This document shows, in pieces, positions 8,310 through 16,331 of a stretch of DNA of 64,000 bases. The DNA is taken from assembly GCA_044432975.1 (NCBI GenBank), contig JAWXUC010000003.1:62001-126000 (forward strand). Reading direction: 5' to 3'. Source of the DNA: JAWXUC01 sp044432975. GTDB lineage: Bacteria > Pseudomonadota > Alphaproteobacteria > RF32 > CAG-239. Every line of letters begins with the position of its first letter. Positions within the stretch are counted from its first letter, which is position 1. A model generated the notes under the pieces. The model worked only from the letters and a program-made list of their open reading frames with translations. It did not search any database and was not told where the DNA came from. The position numbers and the translations under genes were made by a program.

Positions 8310-8768
8310 ATGAAAAAAATTGCGATTTTATGTCTTTTATCTATACTTTCTGCTTGCGCAGCAAATATTGGGGCTGATGATTATACTACAGAATCCGTTG
8401 GCTCTGTTAATAGAGCGTTAAGAGGAACTGTCTTAAATGTTCGAACAGTGAAAATTGCTGATGCTGGAACAGGTGGCTCTATCATTGGGGGAATCGCAGG
8501 AGCTGCTGCAGGAACTCTCCTTGGTGGTAATGATGCAACAAAAATAGTTGGTGGTGCTGTTGGTGCGGCGGCAGGTTCTTGGGCAGGTTCTGAAGCTCAG
8601 CAATTAGCATCTGGTCAACTTGGTTATGAATATGTTATCGAGCTTGACAATGGAAGAATTGTTACTTTAACTCAAGGTGCTGATGTTAAAATTAACCCTG
8701 GGCAAAAATGTATTGTTCTATATGGAGATAGAGCAAGAGTTATCCCTTATGCTGGTGGAAGTTATTAA
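8310..8768 (+). CDS. Glycine-zipper outer-membrane lipoprotein (17 kDa antigen / SlyB-like)
   Basis: Predicted lipoprotein of 152 aa: a signal peptide ending in the lipobox LSAC (Cys16), then a glycine-zipper membrane segment (GGSIIGGIAGAAAGTLLGG and VGGAVGAAAGSWAG, residues 53-95) and a beta-rich C-terminal domain (YEYVIELDNGRIVTLTQG). This layout matches the rickettsial 17-kDa surface antigen and SlyB families, which pack into the outer membrane; their biochemical role is unsettled. It heads an operon with kdtA (3-bp gap) and lpxK, consistent with an envelope function. It has its own promoter and a strong ribosome-binding site. Confidence 0.88.
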   Translation: MKKIAILCLLSILSACAANIGADDYTTESVGSVNRALRGTVLNVRTVKIADAGTGGSIIGGIAGAAAGTLLGGNDATKIVGGAVGAAAGSWAGSEAQQLASGQLGYEYVIELDNGRIVTLTQGADVKINPGQKCIVLYGDRARVIPYAGGSY

Positions 8769-8771
8769 TCT

Positions 8772-10037
8772 ATGTTTATAAAAATCTACAACTTTACAAT
8801 CACTTTATTATATCCTTTAGTTATCAGAAGGTATATTGAAAAACGAAAACTTAAAGGCAAGGAAGATATTAAACGTTTTAATGAGCGAGTTGGGAGACCA
8901 AAGAAAAAAAGACCTGAAGGTAAACTTATTTGGTTGCACGGTGCTAGTGTTGGAGAAAGTGTTTCTATGCTTCCTCTTATTCATAAACTTTTAGAGCATT
9001 ATGAAGATGCTCATGTTATGGTAACAACAGGAACAACAACTTCTGCTGAAGTTATGGCAAAACGTTTGCCTGAACGTGCTTTTCATCAATATATTACTAT
9101 TGATAATCCGTTTTTTACAACACGCTTTGTTAGATATTGGAAACCTGATTTGGTATTATGGTTTGAATCTGACTTATGGCCTGCAATGTTATCTTCTATT
9201 AAAAGAAAAAAAATTCCTCTTATCTTAATTAATGGTAGGATTTCTAATAAATCTTTTAAACGTTGGCAACAATTTGACTTTATTTCTAAAGAGCTTTTGG
9301 GTTGTTTTTCTTTGTGTCTTGGTCAATCAGAACAAGATGCTTATAGACTTAGAATGATTGGGGCAAAAAACACTCTTTGTTTGGGCAACCTTAAATATGC
9401 TGGGCTTCCTTGGCAAATAAATGAAGAAGAAAAAGAAAAAATGAGTAAAGCTTTTAAAAATCGCACATTATTTTTAGCTTCTTCTACTCATGATGATGAA
9501 GAATTTAGAATTGCTAGAATGCACAAAAACTTAAAAGAAAAGCACCCTGATATTTTGACAATTATTGCACCTCGACACCCACAAAGAGGACCTGAAATTA
9601 CAAAAAAAATAGAGGCAGAGCTTGGATTAAAAGTGGCTCTTCGCTCTGACAATGAAGCAATAACAAAATCAACGGATGTTTATGTTGCAGACACCATTGG
9701 AGAGCTTGGTTTGTGGTATGATTTATGCCCTGTTGTGTTTATTGGTGGCTCATTAATCCCTCATGGGGGGCAAAATTTTATTGAGCCTTCTCGTCAAAGA
9801 TGCTGTGTTATTATCGGACCACACACTCACAACTTTGTTGATGCAATGAACAGAGCTAAAAAAGCTGATGCTATAATTGAAGTTAATGACGTTATTGATT
9901 TAGAAACAACATTAAACCAACTTTGGGATAATAAAGAGCTTTTAGAAGCTAAAAGAAGTCTGTCTTATAATTGGGCAACTAGTGAAGCAAAAGTTCTTGA
10001 TGGAATTTTAACAAAAGTTAAGGAATATTTAGATTGA
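8772..10037 (+). CDS. waaA: 3-deoxy-D-manno-octulosonic acid (Kdo) transferase
   Basis: Transfers Kdo from CMP-Kdo to lipid A precursor at the inner membrane. The 421-aa protein has an N-terminal membrane anchor, the glycosyltransferase N-domain signature LIWLHGASVGESVSMLPLI near residue 52 containing the conserved catalytic Glu, the TGTTTSAEVMAKRLP stretch, VLWFESDLWP, and the C-terminal IGGSLIPHGGQNFIEP motif near residue 326 that binds nucleotide. Length is normal for WaaA/KdtA. It overlaps lpxK by 4 bp. No obvious ribosome-binding site, so translation is probably coupled to the lipoprotein gene 3 bp upstream. Confidence 0.95.
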   Translation: MFIKIYNFTITLLYPLVIRRYIEKRKLKGKEDIKRFNERVGRPKKKRPEGKLIWLHGASVGESVSMLPLIHKLLEHYEDAHVMVTTGTTTSAEVMAKRLPERAFHQYITIDNPFFTTRFVRYWKPDLVLWFESDLWPAMLSSIKRKKIPLILINGRISNKSFKRWQQFDFISKELLGCFSLCLGQSEQDAYRLRMIGAKNTLCLGNLKYAGLPWQINEEEKEKMSKAFKNRTLFLASSTHDDEEFRIARMHKNLKEKHPDILTIIAPRHPQRGPEITKKIEAELGLKVALRSDNEAITKSTDVYVADTIGELGLWYDLCPVVFIGGSLIPHGGQNFIEPSRQRCCVIIGPHTHNFVDAMNRAKKADAIIEVNDVIDLETTLNQLWDNKELLEAKRSLSYNWATSEAKVLDGILTKVKEYLD

Positions 10038-10957
10038 AAACCCCAGAATTTTGGAAGACAAAAAACAACATCTCAAAAGCATTAAAACCTCTTGGTGATG
10101 TTTATAATTATTTTACACAAAAAAGAATTGCAAAAGCACCAGAATATATTGCTCCTATTCCTGTTATTTGTATCGGCAACATTACAGCTGGTGGCACAGG
10201 TAAAACTCCTGTTGCGATATCAATTTCTAAAATGCTCGAGAGACCTTTTTTTATTTCTCGAGGTTATGGTGGGAAGCTTAAAGAAGCTGTTGTTGATATA
10301 AAAAAACACAAGGCTAGTGATGTTGGTGATGAACCTATGTTACTCGCTCAACACGCTCCGACAATAATAAACGCAAACAGGGCTATTAGCGCACAAAAAG
10401 CGGTTGAAATGGAAGCAAAATATATCATTATGGACGATGGTTTGCAAAATCCTAAATTGCAAAAGACGCTTAGTTTTGTTGTTATTGATGGCGAATATGG
10501 ATTTGGCAATTTTGAATTTATTCCTGCAGGTCCAATGCGTGAAAAACAAATAAGAGCAGATGCTGTTATTATAATTGGTAATGATAAATTTAATCTTGGT
10601 AAAAAAATTAAAAAGCCTATTTTTTATGGAACAATAGCTCCTAAAAAACCAGAAGGTGGCGCTAGAAATGTAAAAGCATTTGCAGGAATTGGCAGACCTC
10701 AAAAATTTTATAATTCTTTAAGAGAATGTGGTTTTGGAATATTAAAAACATTTGATTTTCCTGACCATCATCAATACAGCATTGCTGACTTGGACGCAAT
10801 TAAAAGAGAGGCGCAAGGGTTTGAGGTTTGGACAACCGCAAAAGATTTTATAAAAATCCCAAAATCTCATCAAAAGTTTTTTAATGTTTTAGAAATTGAA
10901 ATTAAATGGCAAGATGAACAAGCATTAAAAGACTTTATTTTAGAAAAAACAAAATAA
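10034..10957 (+). CDS. lpxK: Tetraacyldisaccharide 4'-kinase
   Basis: Phosphorylates the lipid A disaccharide precursor at the 4' position. The 307-aa protein has an N-terminal FWKTKNNISKALKPLG segment, the P-loop GNITAGGTGKTPVAI near residue 49, VGDEPMLLA near 98, MDDGLQNPKL near 133 and FPDHHQYS near 241, all LpxK hallmarks. The start is a TTG whose last bases form the kdtA stop (TTGA overlap), implying coupled translation. Together with kdtA it shows that the organism makes Kdo-lipid A. Confidence 0.95.
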   Translation: MKTPEFWKTKNNISKALKPLGDVYNYFTQKRIAKAPEYIAPIPVICIGNITAGGTGKTPVAISISKMLERPFFISRGYGGKLKEAVVDIKKHKASDVGDEPMLLAQHAPTIINANRAISAQKAVEMEAKYIIMDDGLQNPKLQKTLSFVVIDGEYGFGNFEFIPAGPMREKQIRADAVIIIGNDKFNLGKKIKKPIFYGTIAPKKPEGGARNVKAFAGIGRPQKFYNSLRECGFGILKTFDFPDHHQYSIADLDAIKREAQGFEVWTTAKDFIKIPKSHQKFFNVLEIEIKWQDEQALKDFILEKTK

Positions 10958-10988
10958 AGTATTTTAGATAATTGTGGTAATTTGTTTT

Positions 10989-11012
10989 AGGGATGCATAC
11001 AATGCATCCCCT
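10989..11012. terminator. Hairpin between lpxK and the convergent 11037 gene
   Basis: AGGGATGCAT and ATGCATCCCCT form a near-perfect stem. The core resembles the GTAGGGG palindrome family, so a repeat may have been adopted as a terminator. There is no long T-run, so the termination role is uncertain. Confidence 0.4.
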
Positions 11013-11036
11013 CTAAATTCACATTTCAAAGATATA

Positions 11037-11687
11037 CTAAAATTCGCGCACACATCTAATTGCTGAGTAGCCAGAAGTAGCTTTAGGAGCAGTATCATAA
11101 GTAATAGGATTATTAGCATAAGGCCTAATATGCGTAGAGTAGTACGTCTCTGAAGATTCCTCTGATGAGAAATAAGTAACAACAAGATAGGGAACATTCG
11201 TTGCTTCTAACTCTGTAAGTATTGTATTTAATGAAGTATAGTTTGTTATCTTAATTGCAACAACTTCATCTTCTGTTGGCAGGCGCCAATTGCTACCATA
11301 AGTTGTTTTACAATAACTAGATGAAGATTCACTTCCTCCATATGATGTAGTATCATAAGTAGAAGATATTCCCATCGCTTCTGACCAAGAATAGGTACTA
11401 GGATCTGTTACTTCCACAGAAAGACAAAGATTGGTATTGCCGACTTGAACACCTACTACTTTATTACTTTCATAGCAAATCCCATCAAATATACCTGTTG
11501 CACCACTGCAAAACATTTTACTGGTATCAAAAGGACATTTCAAAGCATTACCAATACAATTAGTGTCTGTATAACCAAGTTCTTCGCAGTTTGATGCGAC
11601 GACACAAGTATCAGCAAAGCTTATATTTGCGTTTAGGAGGAAAGTTAAACCCATAACGCCTCCTGTTATTATTTTTGTTTTATTCAT
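11037..11687 (-). CDS. Exported Cys-rich protein with a WRLPT motif, 216 aa
   Basis: Predicted exported protein with a signal peptide ending FADTC. After cleavage it carries the pattern CPFDTSKMFC (near residue 52), then a C-terminal region with YCKTTYGSNWRLPTEDE (near residue 130) and a final AIRCVREF. The same order (DTC at the start of the mature protein, CPFDT near 50, WR-P-T near 145, final RCVR) is seen in the protein at 44290-44997. The WRLPT part resembles the DUF1566/FISUMP-type domains of surface proteins. Its function is unknown; disulphide bonding is likely. A strong AGGAGG precedes the ATG at 11687. Confidence 0.85.
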   Translation of the reverse strand: MNKTKIITGGVMGLTFLLNANISFADTCVVASNCEELGYTDTNCIGNALKCPFDTSKMFCSGATGIFDGICYESNKVVGVQVGNTNLCLSVEVTDPSTYSWSEAMGISSTYDTTSYGGSESSSSYCKTTYGSNWRLPTEDEVVAIKITNYTSLNTILTELEATNVPYLVVTYFSSEESSETYYSTHIRPYANNPITYDTAPKATSGYSAIRCVREF

Positions 11688-12090
11688 TTTTATTTCCTCC
11701 TTTTTTTGTTTTTAGTGGCGGAACGTCGAAACGCAGTTCCATTTTTTTTGACGACACCCATAAGGGGCGTCCCTACAGTTTTTTGTTATGGGTGGGACGC
11801 CGAGGGCGTCGTCCCCTACAATTTAATAACACCGTCATTGCGGACTTGATCCGCAATCCAGTCAAACCATCATTCCTTCTCATCTTCCCTCCTGAGCTAA
11901 GGGATGTGCCCGTTAGGGCGATGGGGGTATAATAATTATGTTTCCTTTTTCAGGGATGCATGCAATGCGTCCCCTACAGGGTGTTATGCTTTATTGTAGG
12001 TGAGAACTGTGTTCTCCCGTTTATAAAACAATCCATTTTTCAGGTAAGGTCAAGACCGTACCCTACAGGGCTCTGGCATCCACCCTCAAG

Positions 12091-12210
12091 ACGTCATTCT
12101 GAAATCCAAAACGTCATCCTAAACCCCAAAACATCATCCTGAACCCCAAAACATCATCCTAAACCCCAAAACATCATCCTAAACCCCAAAACATCATCCT
12201 GAACCCCTAA
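12091..12210. repeat. 20-bp tandem repeat, six units
   Basis: Six consecutive 20-bp units of the form ACATCATCCTRAACCCCAAA. The first two and the last are diverged. There is no spacer, so this is not a CRISPR array. The unit looks like the first half of the adjacent GTCATCCTGAACTTG palindrome and may have expanded from it. Confidence 0.9.
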
Positions 12211-12212
12211 GC

Positions 12213-12274
12213 CGTCATCCTGAACTTGTTTCAGGATCGCATTTTAGATGCTGAAATAAATTCAGCATGACGGG
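12213..12274. repeat. GTCATCCTGAACTTG-type inverted repeat
   Basis: Begins GTCATCCTGAACTTGTTTCA and ends TTCAGCATGACG, with internal complementary segments (GAAC-TTGTTTCAGGATC and TGAAATAAATTCA). Palindromes of this type are widespread in alphaproteobacterial intergenic DNA. Confidence 0.75.
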
Positions 12275-12351
12275 GTAATTATTCCTTTTTACGGGACACA
12301 TACAATGCGTTCTCTACATATAGGCGGATATAAAATCCGCCCCTACAACTA

Positions 12352-12396
12352 CCCCGTCGCCTTTAGCGCCACCCCTTCACTTATGAAGGGGAATTT
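12352..12396. repeat. CCGTCGCCTTTRGCG repeat, copy 1
   Basis: Two small hairpins in a row: GTCGCCTTTAGCG and CCCCTTCACTTATGAAGGGG. A near-identical copy lies at 18418-18465. Confidence 0.75.
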
Positions 12397-12445
12397 TTAA
12401 TGGCATTTTTGCAAAAAAGTGCAAAAATTACGTTTTTTGGTGAAT

Positions 12446-12489
12446 ATGGGCAGAAAATAAATACTTTGGGAGGATTATTGACTGCCCAT
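12446..12489. repeat. Conserved-loop hairpin, copy 1
   Basis: ATGGGCAG (12446-12453) pairs with CTGCCCAT (12482-12489) and AATAA pairs with TTATT around the loop ATACTTTGGGAGGA. The copy at 62705-62750 has the same loop but a different inner stem that is also complementary. Loop conservation with stem change suggests a folded RNA or DNA hairpin. Confidence 0.75.
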
Positions 12490-12531
12490 AAGCCCATATA
12501 TTCTGGTATTTTGACACCTGTCTTAAAAACA

Positions 12532-12569
12532 AAGTGTCTATTTTAAACCACCGTTTAAAATAGACACTT
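12532..12569. repeat. Twin hairpin, first copy
   Basis: A 17-bp arm AAGTGTCTATTTTAAAC (12532-12548), the loop CACC, and the perfect inverted arm (12553-12569). The second copy follows 108 bp downstream. Confidence 0.85.
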
Positions 12570-12639
12570 TTAGTGTTACAGTTTTGTTAAATTATGTTGT
12601 TGATTTTACTTATTTCTTGATTTTTTTTAAAGTTTGTGA

Positions 12640-12677
12640 TAGTGTCTATTCTAGACGGTCGTTTAAAATAGACACTA
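12640..12677. repeat. Twin hairpin, second copy
   Basis: TAGTGTCTATTCTAGAC (12640-12656), the loop GGTC, then GTTTAAAATAGACACTA (12661-12677), with two mismatches in 17. The arms are nearly those of the first copy. Insertion-sequence ends or a miniature inverted-repeat element are possible. Confidence 0.8.
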
Positions 12678-12684
12678 CCAAAAC

Positions 12685-12713
12685 AACCCCTAGCCCTTGT
12701 GGGCTGGGGGTTT
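12685..12713. terminator. GC-rich hairpin
   Basis: ACCCCTAGCCC and GGGCTGGGGGT form a strong stem followed by TTT on the plus strand. It is not adjacent to a plus-strand gene end. Confidence 0.4.
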
Positions 12714-12853
12714 GAAATATGTTCAAAAAATGAGTTTTTTATATTTGTGACAGCAAATCAGTTGCCATATAATTTAGACTGGATTGCGGGTCAAGCCCGC
12801 AATGACTGATTTTATAATCACAAACATTATAGATGGAGCAAAGACGAAATATT

Positions 12854-12896
12854 GAAGTTCGCTTAGCCTTAAAATAAAATTTTAAGGCGCGATGAC
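12854..12896. repeat. GTCATCGCG-type covarying hairpin
   Basis: Read on the minus strand it is GTCATCGCG, then CCTTAAAAT...ATTTTAAGG, then CTAAGCGAACTTC. The same frame with other stem sequences occurs at 18338-18381 and at 26707 and 26877. Confidence 0.75.
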
Positions 12897-12905
12897 GTTT
12901 TTTTA

Positions 12906-13943
12906 TTATACGGCTAAGTCTTCGATAATTTTGTTTAATAAATAAAAGCCTTTATCTGTAACTTTGATTGTTTTTTTATCATCTAAAATCAAGGCTTGTT
13001 GTTTTAATGAGTTTAGATTTTTTTGATTTATGAAATCATCAAATTTTAATCCGCATTGAGTATAAAATCTTTCTTTATTTATACCTTCATAGATTCTTAA
13101 TCCCATTAGTAACAATTCTTCAGCGCGTTCTTCTGGGCTAAGTTTTTCTATTTGGCGATGATGGGTTGTGGCGTTCATTTTTAATCTGCCATGAGCGCCT
13201 TTGCCAATGCCCATATAATCTAGACCTTGCCAATATCCCATATTATGTTTACACTCAAAACCTGTTTGACAATAATTTGAGACTTCATATCTGTTATATC
13301 CGCTTAAAGCTTCTTTTGTTTGTTTATATAACTCTATGGCTTTTTCTTCTTCTATGTCTTCATAGCCTCTTTTATAAAAAGCGGTCCCCTCTTCTATTGT
13401 CAATTGATATACTGATAAATGCTTAAAGCCCAATCCTTTTACAAAAGAAAAATCTTCTGATTGTGGCAAGCCTAGCATTATATCCATTGAGTGATTATCA
13501 AATGTTTCTAAAACATCTTCTATTGCGTTTAATGCCTCTTCTTTATTATGAGAGCGTTCTAAAAAATTTAAATTATCTTGGTTTAATGATTGAATACCCA
13601 ATGATAAGCGATTGATTCCTGCTGCTTTTAGATCCTTAAACATGTTAGGGTGGTTTGTGTTCGGATTGGCTTCTAAAGAGATTTCTAAATTTTCGGTTTT
13701 GAATTCTTTATAAATGTAATTAACAATTTTTTCTATATTATAAGGATTGATTAATGATGGAGTTCCGCCGCCAAAAAACACTGTAGAAATATTATCATCA
13801 ACATATTGCTTATAAAATTTTATGTCATCAATATAAGAGTTTATAATATCATCTTGATTTATTAATGGGTCTACTCGAGAATAAAAATCGCAATATGGAC
13901 ACTTTGATAAACAATACGGCCAATGAATATATATCCCCGTCAT
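12906..13943 (-). CDS. hemW: Radical SAM protein HemW (coproporphyrinogen oxidase-like haem chaperone)
   Basis: HemW proteins bind a 4Fe-4S cluster and haem and are thought to deliver haem to cytochromes; they are not true coproporphyrinogen oxidases. The 345-aa product starts MTGIYIHWPYCLSKCPYCDF with the cluster-binding CxxxCxxC, followed by FFGGGTPSL near residue 55, LEANPNT near 90 and RLSLGIQSLN near 112, which bind SAM. The C-terminal HemN-type domain carries the GIGKGAHGRL motif. The start at 13941-13943, with GAGGGA upstream, is preferred over a 12-codon extension. It is divergent from the BI-1 gene. Confidence 0.93.
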   Translation of the reverse strand: MTGIYIHWPYCLSKCPYCDFYSRVDPLINQDDIINSYIDDIKFYKQYVDDNISTVFFGGGTPSLINPYNIEKIVNYIYKEFKTENLEISLEANPNTNHPNMFKDLKAAGINRLSLGIQSLNQDNLNFLERSHNKEEALNAIEDVLETFDNHSMDIMLGLPQSEDFSFVKGLGFKHLSVYQLTIEEGTAFYKRGYEDIEEEKAIELYKQTKEALSGYNRYEVSNYCQTGFECKHNMGYWQGLDYMGIGKGAHGRLKMNATTHHRQIEKLSPEERAEELLLMGLRIYEGINKERFYTQCGLKFDDFINQKNLNSLKQQALILDDKKTIKVTDKGFYLLNKIIEDLAV

Positions 13944-14006
13944 AATAAAATCCCTCTTGATTAATTTAATAATATTCACTATATTTTAGTTAAAGGAGAA
14001 AAGCAA

Positions 14007-14714
14007 ATGAAAAATTATTCAACAACAAAATCTCAAACCGCAACAATTGATGAAGGTTTGCGCAGTTATTTTATTAAAGTTTATAACTACATGGCTGGAG
14101 GTTTATTATTAACAGCAATAGCAGCTTATTTGGTTGCAAACACATCTTTAATCAACGCATTTTTTACACCAACAGGCATGAGCGGATTGGGCTGGATTGC
14201 TCTTTTGGCACCAATATTTATGATTTTTGGCTTTGGCTGGGTTTTAACTAGAGGCACATTAGCACAAGTTCAAGGTGTGTTTTGGGGATTTTCTGCATTA
14301 ATGGGAATTTCAATTTCTCCAATATTAATCGCTTATACAGGCGCTAGTGTTACTAGAGTTTTCTTAATCACTTCTGCAACATTTGGTGCAATGAGCCTTT
14401 ATGGATACACAACCAAAAAAGACTTGTCTGGTATGGGATCTTTTATGATGATGGGATTATGGGGAATTATTATTGCTTCTATAGTTAATATCTTTATGAA
14501 ATCTTCTGGAATGTATTATGCATTGTCTTATTTAACAGTTGCCGTATTTGTTGGCTTAACAGCATGGGATACACAAAAAATTAGATTGATGTACTCTGCA
14601 GCTGATTCTGATGACACAGCAAGCAGAAAAGCAATTAGTGGTGCTTTGAGCTTGTATATGGACTTTATCAACATGTTCTTAGCTTTGCTTAGAATTATGG
14701 GCGATAGAAGATAA
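14007..14714 (+). CDS. Bax inhibitor-1 family membrane protein (YccA/YbhL-like)
   Basis: A 235-aa inner-membrane protein with seven hydrophobic spans after an N-terminal cytoplasmic segment (residues 1-28). Family signatures are visible: the short stretch after TM1, FGAMSLYGYTTKKDLSGMGS in the middle and the C-terminal AISGALSLYMDFINMFLALL, with conserved acidic residues in the last part that form the pore and pH sensor in characterised relatives. Bacterial members act as calcium leak or FtsH-associated proteins. GGAGAA lies ahead of the ATG. It is a single gene, divergent from hemW. Confidence 0.93.
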   Translation: MKNYSTTKSQTATIDEGLRSYFIKVYNYMAGGLLLTAIAAYLVANTSLINAFFTPTGMSGLGWIALLAPIFMIFGFGWVLTRGTLAQVQGVFWGFSALMGISISPILIAYTGASVTRVFLITSATFGAMSLYGYTTKKDLSGMGSFMMMGLWGIIIASIVNIFMKSSGMYYALSYLTVAVFVGLTAWDTQKIRLMYSAADSDDTASRKAISGALSLYMDFINMFLALLRIMGDRR

Positions 14715-14761
14715 TAACATTACTTATATCAATTTTTAGGGCGCAAATTGCGTCCTATTTT

Positions 14762-15613
14762 TTATTTAAAAGCTTTAGGCTTAAACTCATTTAAGTATTG
14801 TTTAACAAGAGATGTTAGTTCTTCTTGAACATCTGACTGGTTATTATACCTTGCAACAATTTTCATGATTGCTTCTACCAAATTATGTCTTTTGCAAAAA
14901 TCTATTGAAGTTTGATGATTGATATCAAACATCCACGAAATTGTTGCGACAAGATCATCTGAGTTGCTTTTTATTTCTGAACGTGGATACAAAACCCTTT
15001 CTTTAAAGCAATCAATCGCTATGGGATTTATAGGGCCATAAATAAACTCTTTATCTGTTGCAGGAAGCCAAGCTTTTATGTGATTATCAAACTCTTGCTT
15101 TAACATATAAAAGTTTGCAATTTTATCTGCATCCATTGCCAAAAACAAAATTTGTTTAATGTCGTTTTTTAAGTCTTCATCTTTAATTGCAAGGTAATCT
15201 TCATCTTGATAAAACTCCTCAATCAAATGACCATGATGACGAACAGGTAAAATAATTCTGGGATCATTATACTCTGGCATTTCGGCTAAAATCATAGCGC
15301 CTAAAGTACCATGATCAACTGGAGATTTATTAAGATTATATTCATTATCACCTGTCGATTTATAATAGATTTCTTCAATTTCTCTAAAACGACCTATATC
15401 ATGTAAAATATATGCGGTTTTAGCACATTTAACAAAATCTTGAGGTTTGTTTTGAAAAGAAACTTCATGCTTAAAAATATAGTTACCCGCACCAACAACT
15501 TGAAGAGAATGCCTAATTTTTTCATAAGCATAAGCTTTGCAATCGTCATCACTTTTTACAATATCTAATGTTTTTTGATATGTATCATGCAATAAATTTA
15601 TTTCTTTTTTCAT
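14762..15613 (-). CDS. HD-domain phosphohydrolase
   Basis: A 283-aa soluble protein of the HD superfamily. The metal-binding residues can be followed: H32 in IRHSLQVV, the LHDIGRF pair near residue 72, and HHGH near 128, with an Asp in LAMDADKIANF near 160. Such proteins hydrolyse phosphate esters, often of nucleotides; the substrate cannot be read from sequence. It stands alone, convergent with the BI-1 gene and followed upstream by the inverted-repeat element at 15663. Confidence 0.85.
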   Translation of the reverse strand: MKKEINLLHDTYQKTLDIVKSDDDCKAYAYEKIRHSLQVVGAGNYIFKHEVSFQNKPQDFVKCAKTAYILHDIGRFREIEEIYYKSTGDNEYNLNKSPVDHGTLGAMILAEMPEYNDPRIILPVRHHGHLIEEFYQDEDYLAIKDEDLKNDIKQILFLAMDADKIANFYMLKQEFDNHIKAWLPATDKEFIYGPINPIAIDCFKERVLYPRSEIKSNSDDLVATISWMFDINHQTSIDFCKRHNLVEAIMKIVARYNNQSDVQEELTSLVKQYLNEFKPKAFK

Positions 15614-15662
15614 AATGAATAATGTATAAATTATAATTGTTAAAAAAAGTATAACAGAAGAT

Positions 15663-15824
15663 TTAGACCATTTTACGAAAAGATAGAATATGCCTGTGAA
15701 GGATTTTGTTTTTTGAATTTATTTTTATTTATGAAGTGTAGTGGACTACAGTTTATAAATAAAAATAAAGAACAAAAAGCAAAAGACGAGCAAAGGGATT
15801 CTATCTTTTCGTAAAAGGGTCTAA
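15663..15824. repeat. Large inverted-repeat element, copy B
   Basis: Arms 15663-15689 and 15798-15824 are complementary at 26 of 27 positions around a 108-bp interior. Read on the minus strand, the interior starts near GCTCGTCTTTTG (15780-15791) and ends with ACAAAATCCTTCACA (15695-15709), as in copy A at 3328-3487. The outer arms share no sequence with those of copy A. A central hairpin (GTAGTGGACTAC) is also present. Confidence 0.75.
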
Positions 15825-16021
15825 GATAAGGTAGATTTATCTTTTGATTGGATTGTACCGTTACGAATTGCAAAAGCAATTCTACTTGTACGAAAAGACT
15901 AAGTCTTGCTTCGGCTAAAGCCTAGCAACACTAAGTGTATTTTGCCGCGCTGCGCTCGCAATGACACAGACTAGATAAGTTTCAAACTTGCTTCGCAAAT
16001 TCGTCTGCAGTATGAAGCCAA

Positions 16022-16056
16022 CAAAAAACCCCTAGTTGAAACTAGGGGTTTTTTAT
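16022..16056 (-). terminator. Terminator after the tRNA genes
   Basis: AACCCCTAGTT pairs with AACTAGGGGTT. A- and T-runs lie on both sides, so it works in either direction. It lies directly after the 3' end of tRNA-Asn. Confidence 0.9.
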
Positions 16057-16131
16057 TGGCTCCGACTGCAAGATTCGAACTTGCGACCAATCGGTTAACA
16101 GCCGATTGCTCTACCACTGAGCTAAGTCGGA
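16057..16131 (-). tRNA. tRNA-Asn (anticodon GTT)
   Basis: On the minus strand the 75-nt sequence folds as a cloverleaf: acceptor TCCGACT/AGTCGGA, D arm with AGCTCAGTGGTAGAGC, anticodon loop CTGTTAA, and T arm GGTTCGAATC-type (GTTCGAATC here). The discriminator is G and CCA is encoded in the DNA. It is followed by a terminator and lies 24 bp after tRNA-Cys, so the two are probably co-transcribed. Confidence 0.97.
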
Positions 16132-16155
16132 ATAATAATTACTACCAAAATATTT

Positions 16156-16230
16156 TGGAGGCCGATACCGGAATCGAACCAGTGTACAAGGATTTGCAGT
16201 CCTCTGCATGAGCCACTCTGCCAATCGGCC
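16156..16230 (-). tRNA. tRNA-Cys (anticodon GCA)
   Basis: On the minus strand the acceptor GGCCGAT pairs with ATCGGCC. The anticodon loop CTGCAAA gives GCA, and the T loop reads GGTTCGATTCC. The discriminator U typical of tRNA-Cys and an encoded CCA follow. It precedes tRNA-Asn in the same direction. Confidence 0.97.
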
Positions 16231-16331
16231 ATCAGCGATAAAAATAGTTATACATTAATTTTTCACAACGTCAATATTTTTTTTTACTTTTTTTAAAAAA
16301 AATATTATAACTTTAATTAAAGGAAAAAAAT

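Larger units (their letters stand above)
11690..12905. other. 1.2-kb gene-free mosaic of repeats
   Basis: No supported gene. The stretch holds several GTAGGGGACG-type palindromes (near 11752, 11796, 11953, 12040, 12290 and 12322), a GTCATTGCG half at 11834, a 20-bp tandem repeat (12091-12210), a GTCATCCTGAAC-type inverted repeat (12213-12274), a CCCGTCGCCTTTAGCG unit, a conserved-loop hairpin (12446-12489), twin 38-bp hairpins (12532 and 12640), a GC-rich hairpin (12685-12713), another GTCATTGCG half (12777) and a GTCATCGCG unit (12854). Short open frames here are made of repeat sequence and lack ribosome-binding sites. Confidence 0.8.

Noticed and set aside
10092..10702. Overlapping open frames inside lpxK, infB, nusA and other genes
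   Set aside because: They are shadows of strong coding genes in other frames, with low-complexity translation and no ribosome-binding sites.
11675..12142. Open reading frames across the repeat mosaic (about 85 and 60 codons)
   Set aside because: They are built from palindromic repeat sequence, lack ribosome-binding sites, and encode low-complexity peptides.
12091..12210. CRISPR-like tandem array
   Set aside because: The six 20-bp units are contiguous, without spacers, and there is no cas gene nearby. It is a simple tandem repeat.
15673..15879. 68-codon open frame on the minus strand
   Set aside because: It lies entirely inside the inverted-repeat element B and its flank; no ribosome-binding site.
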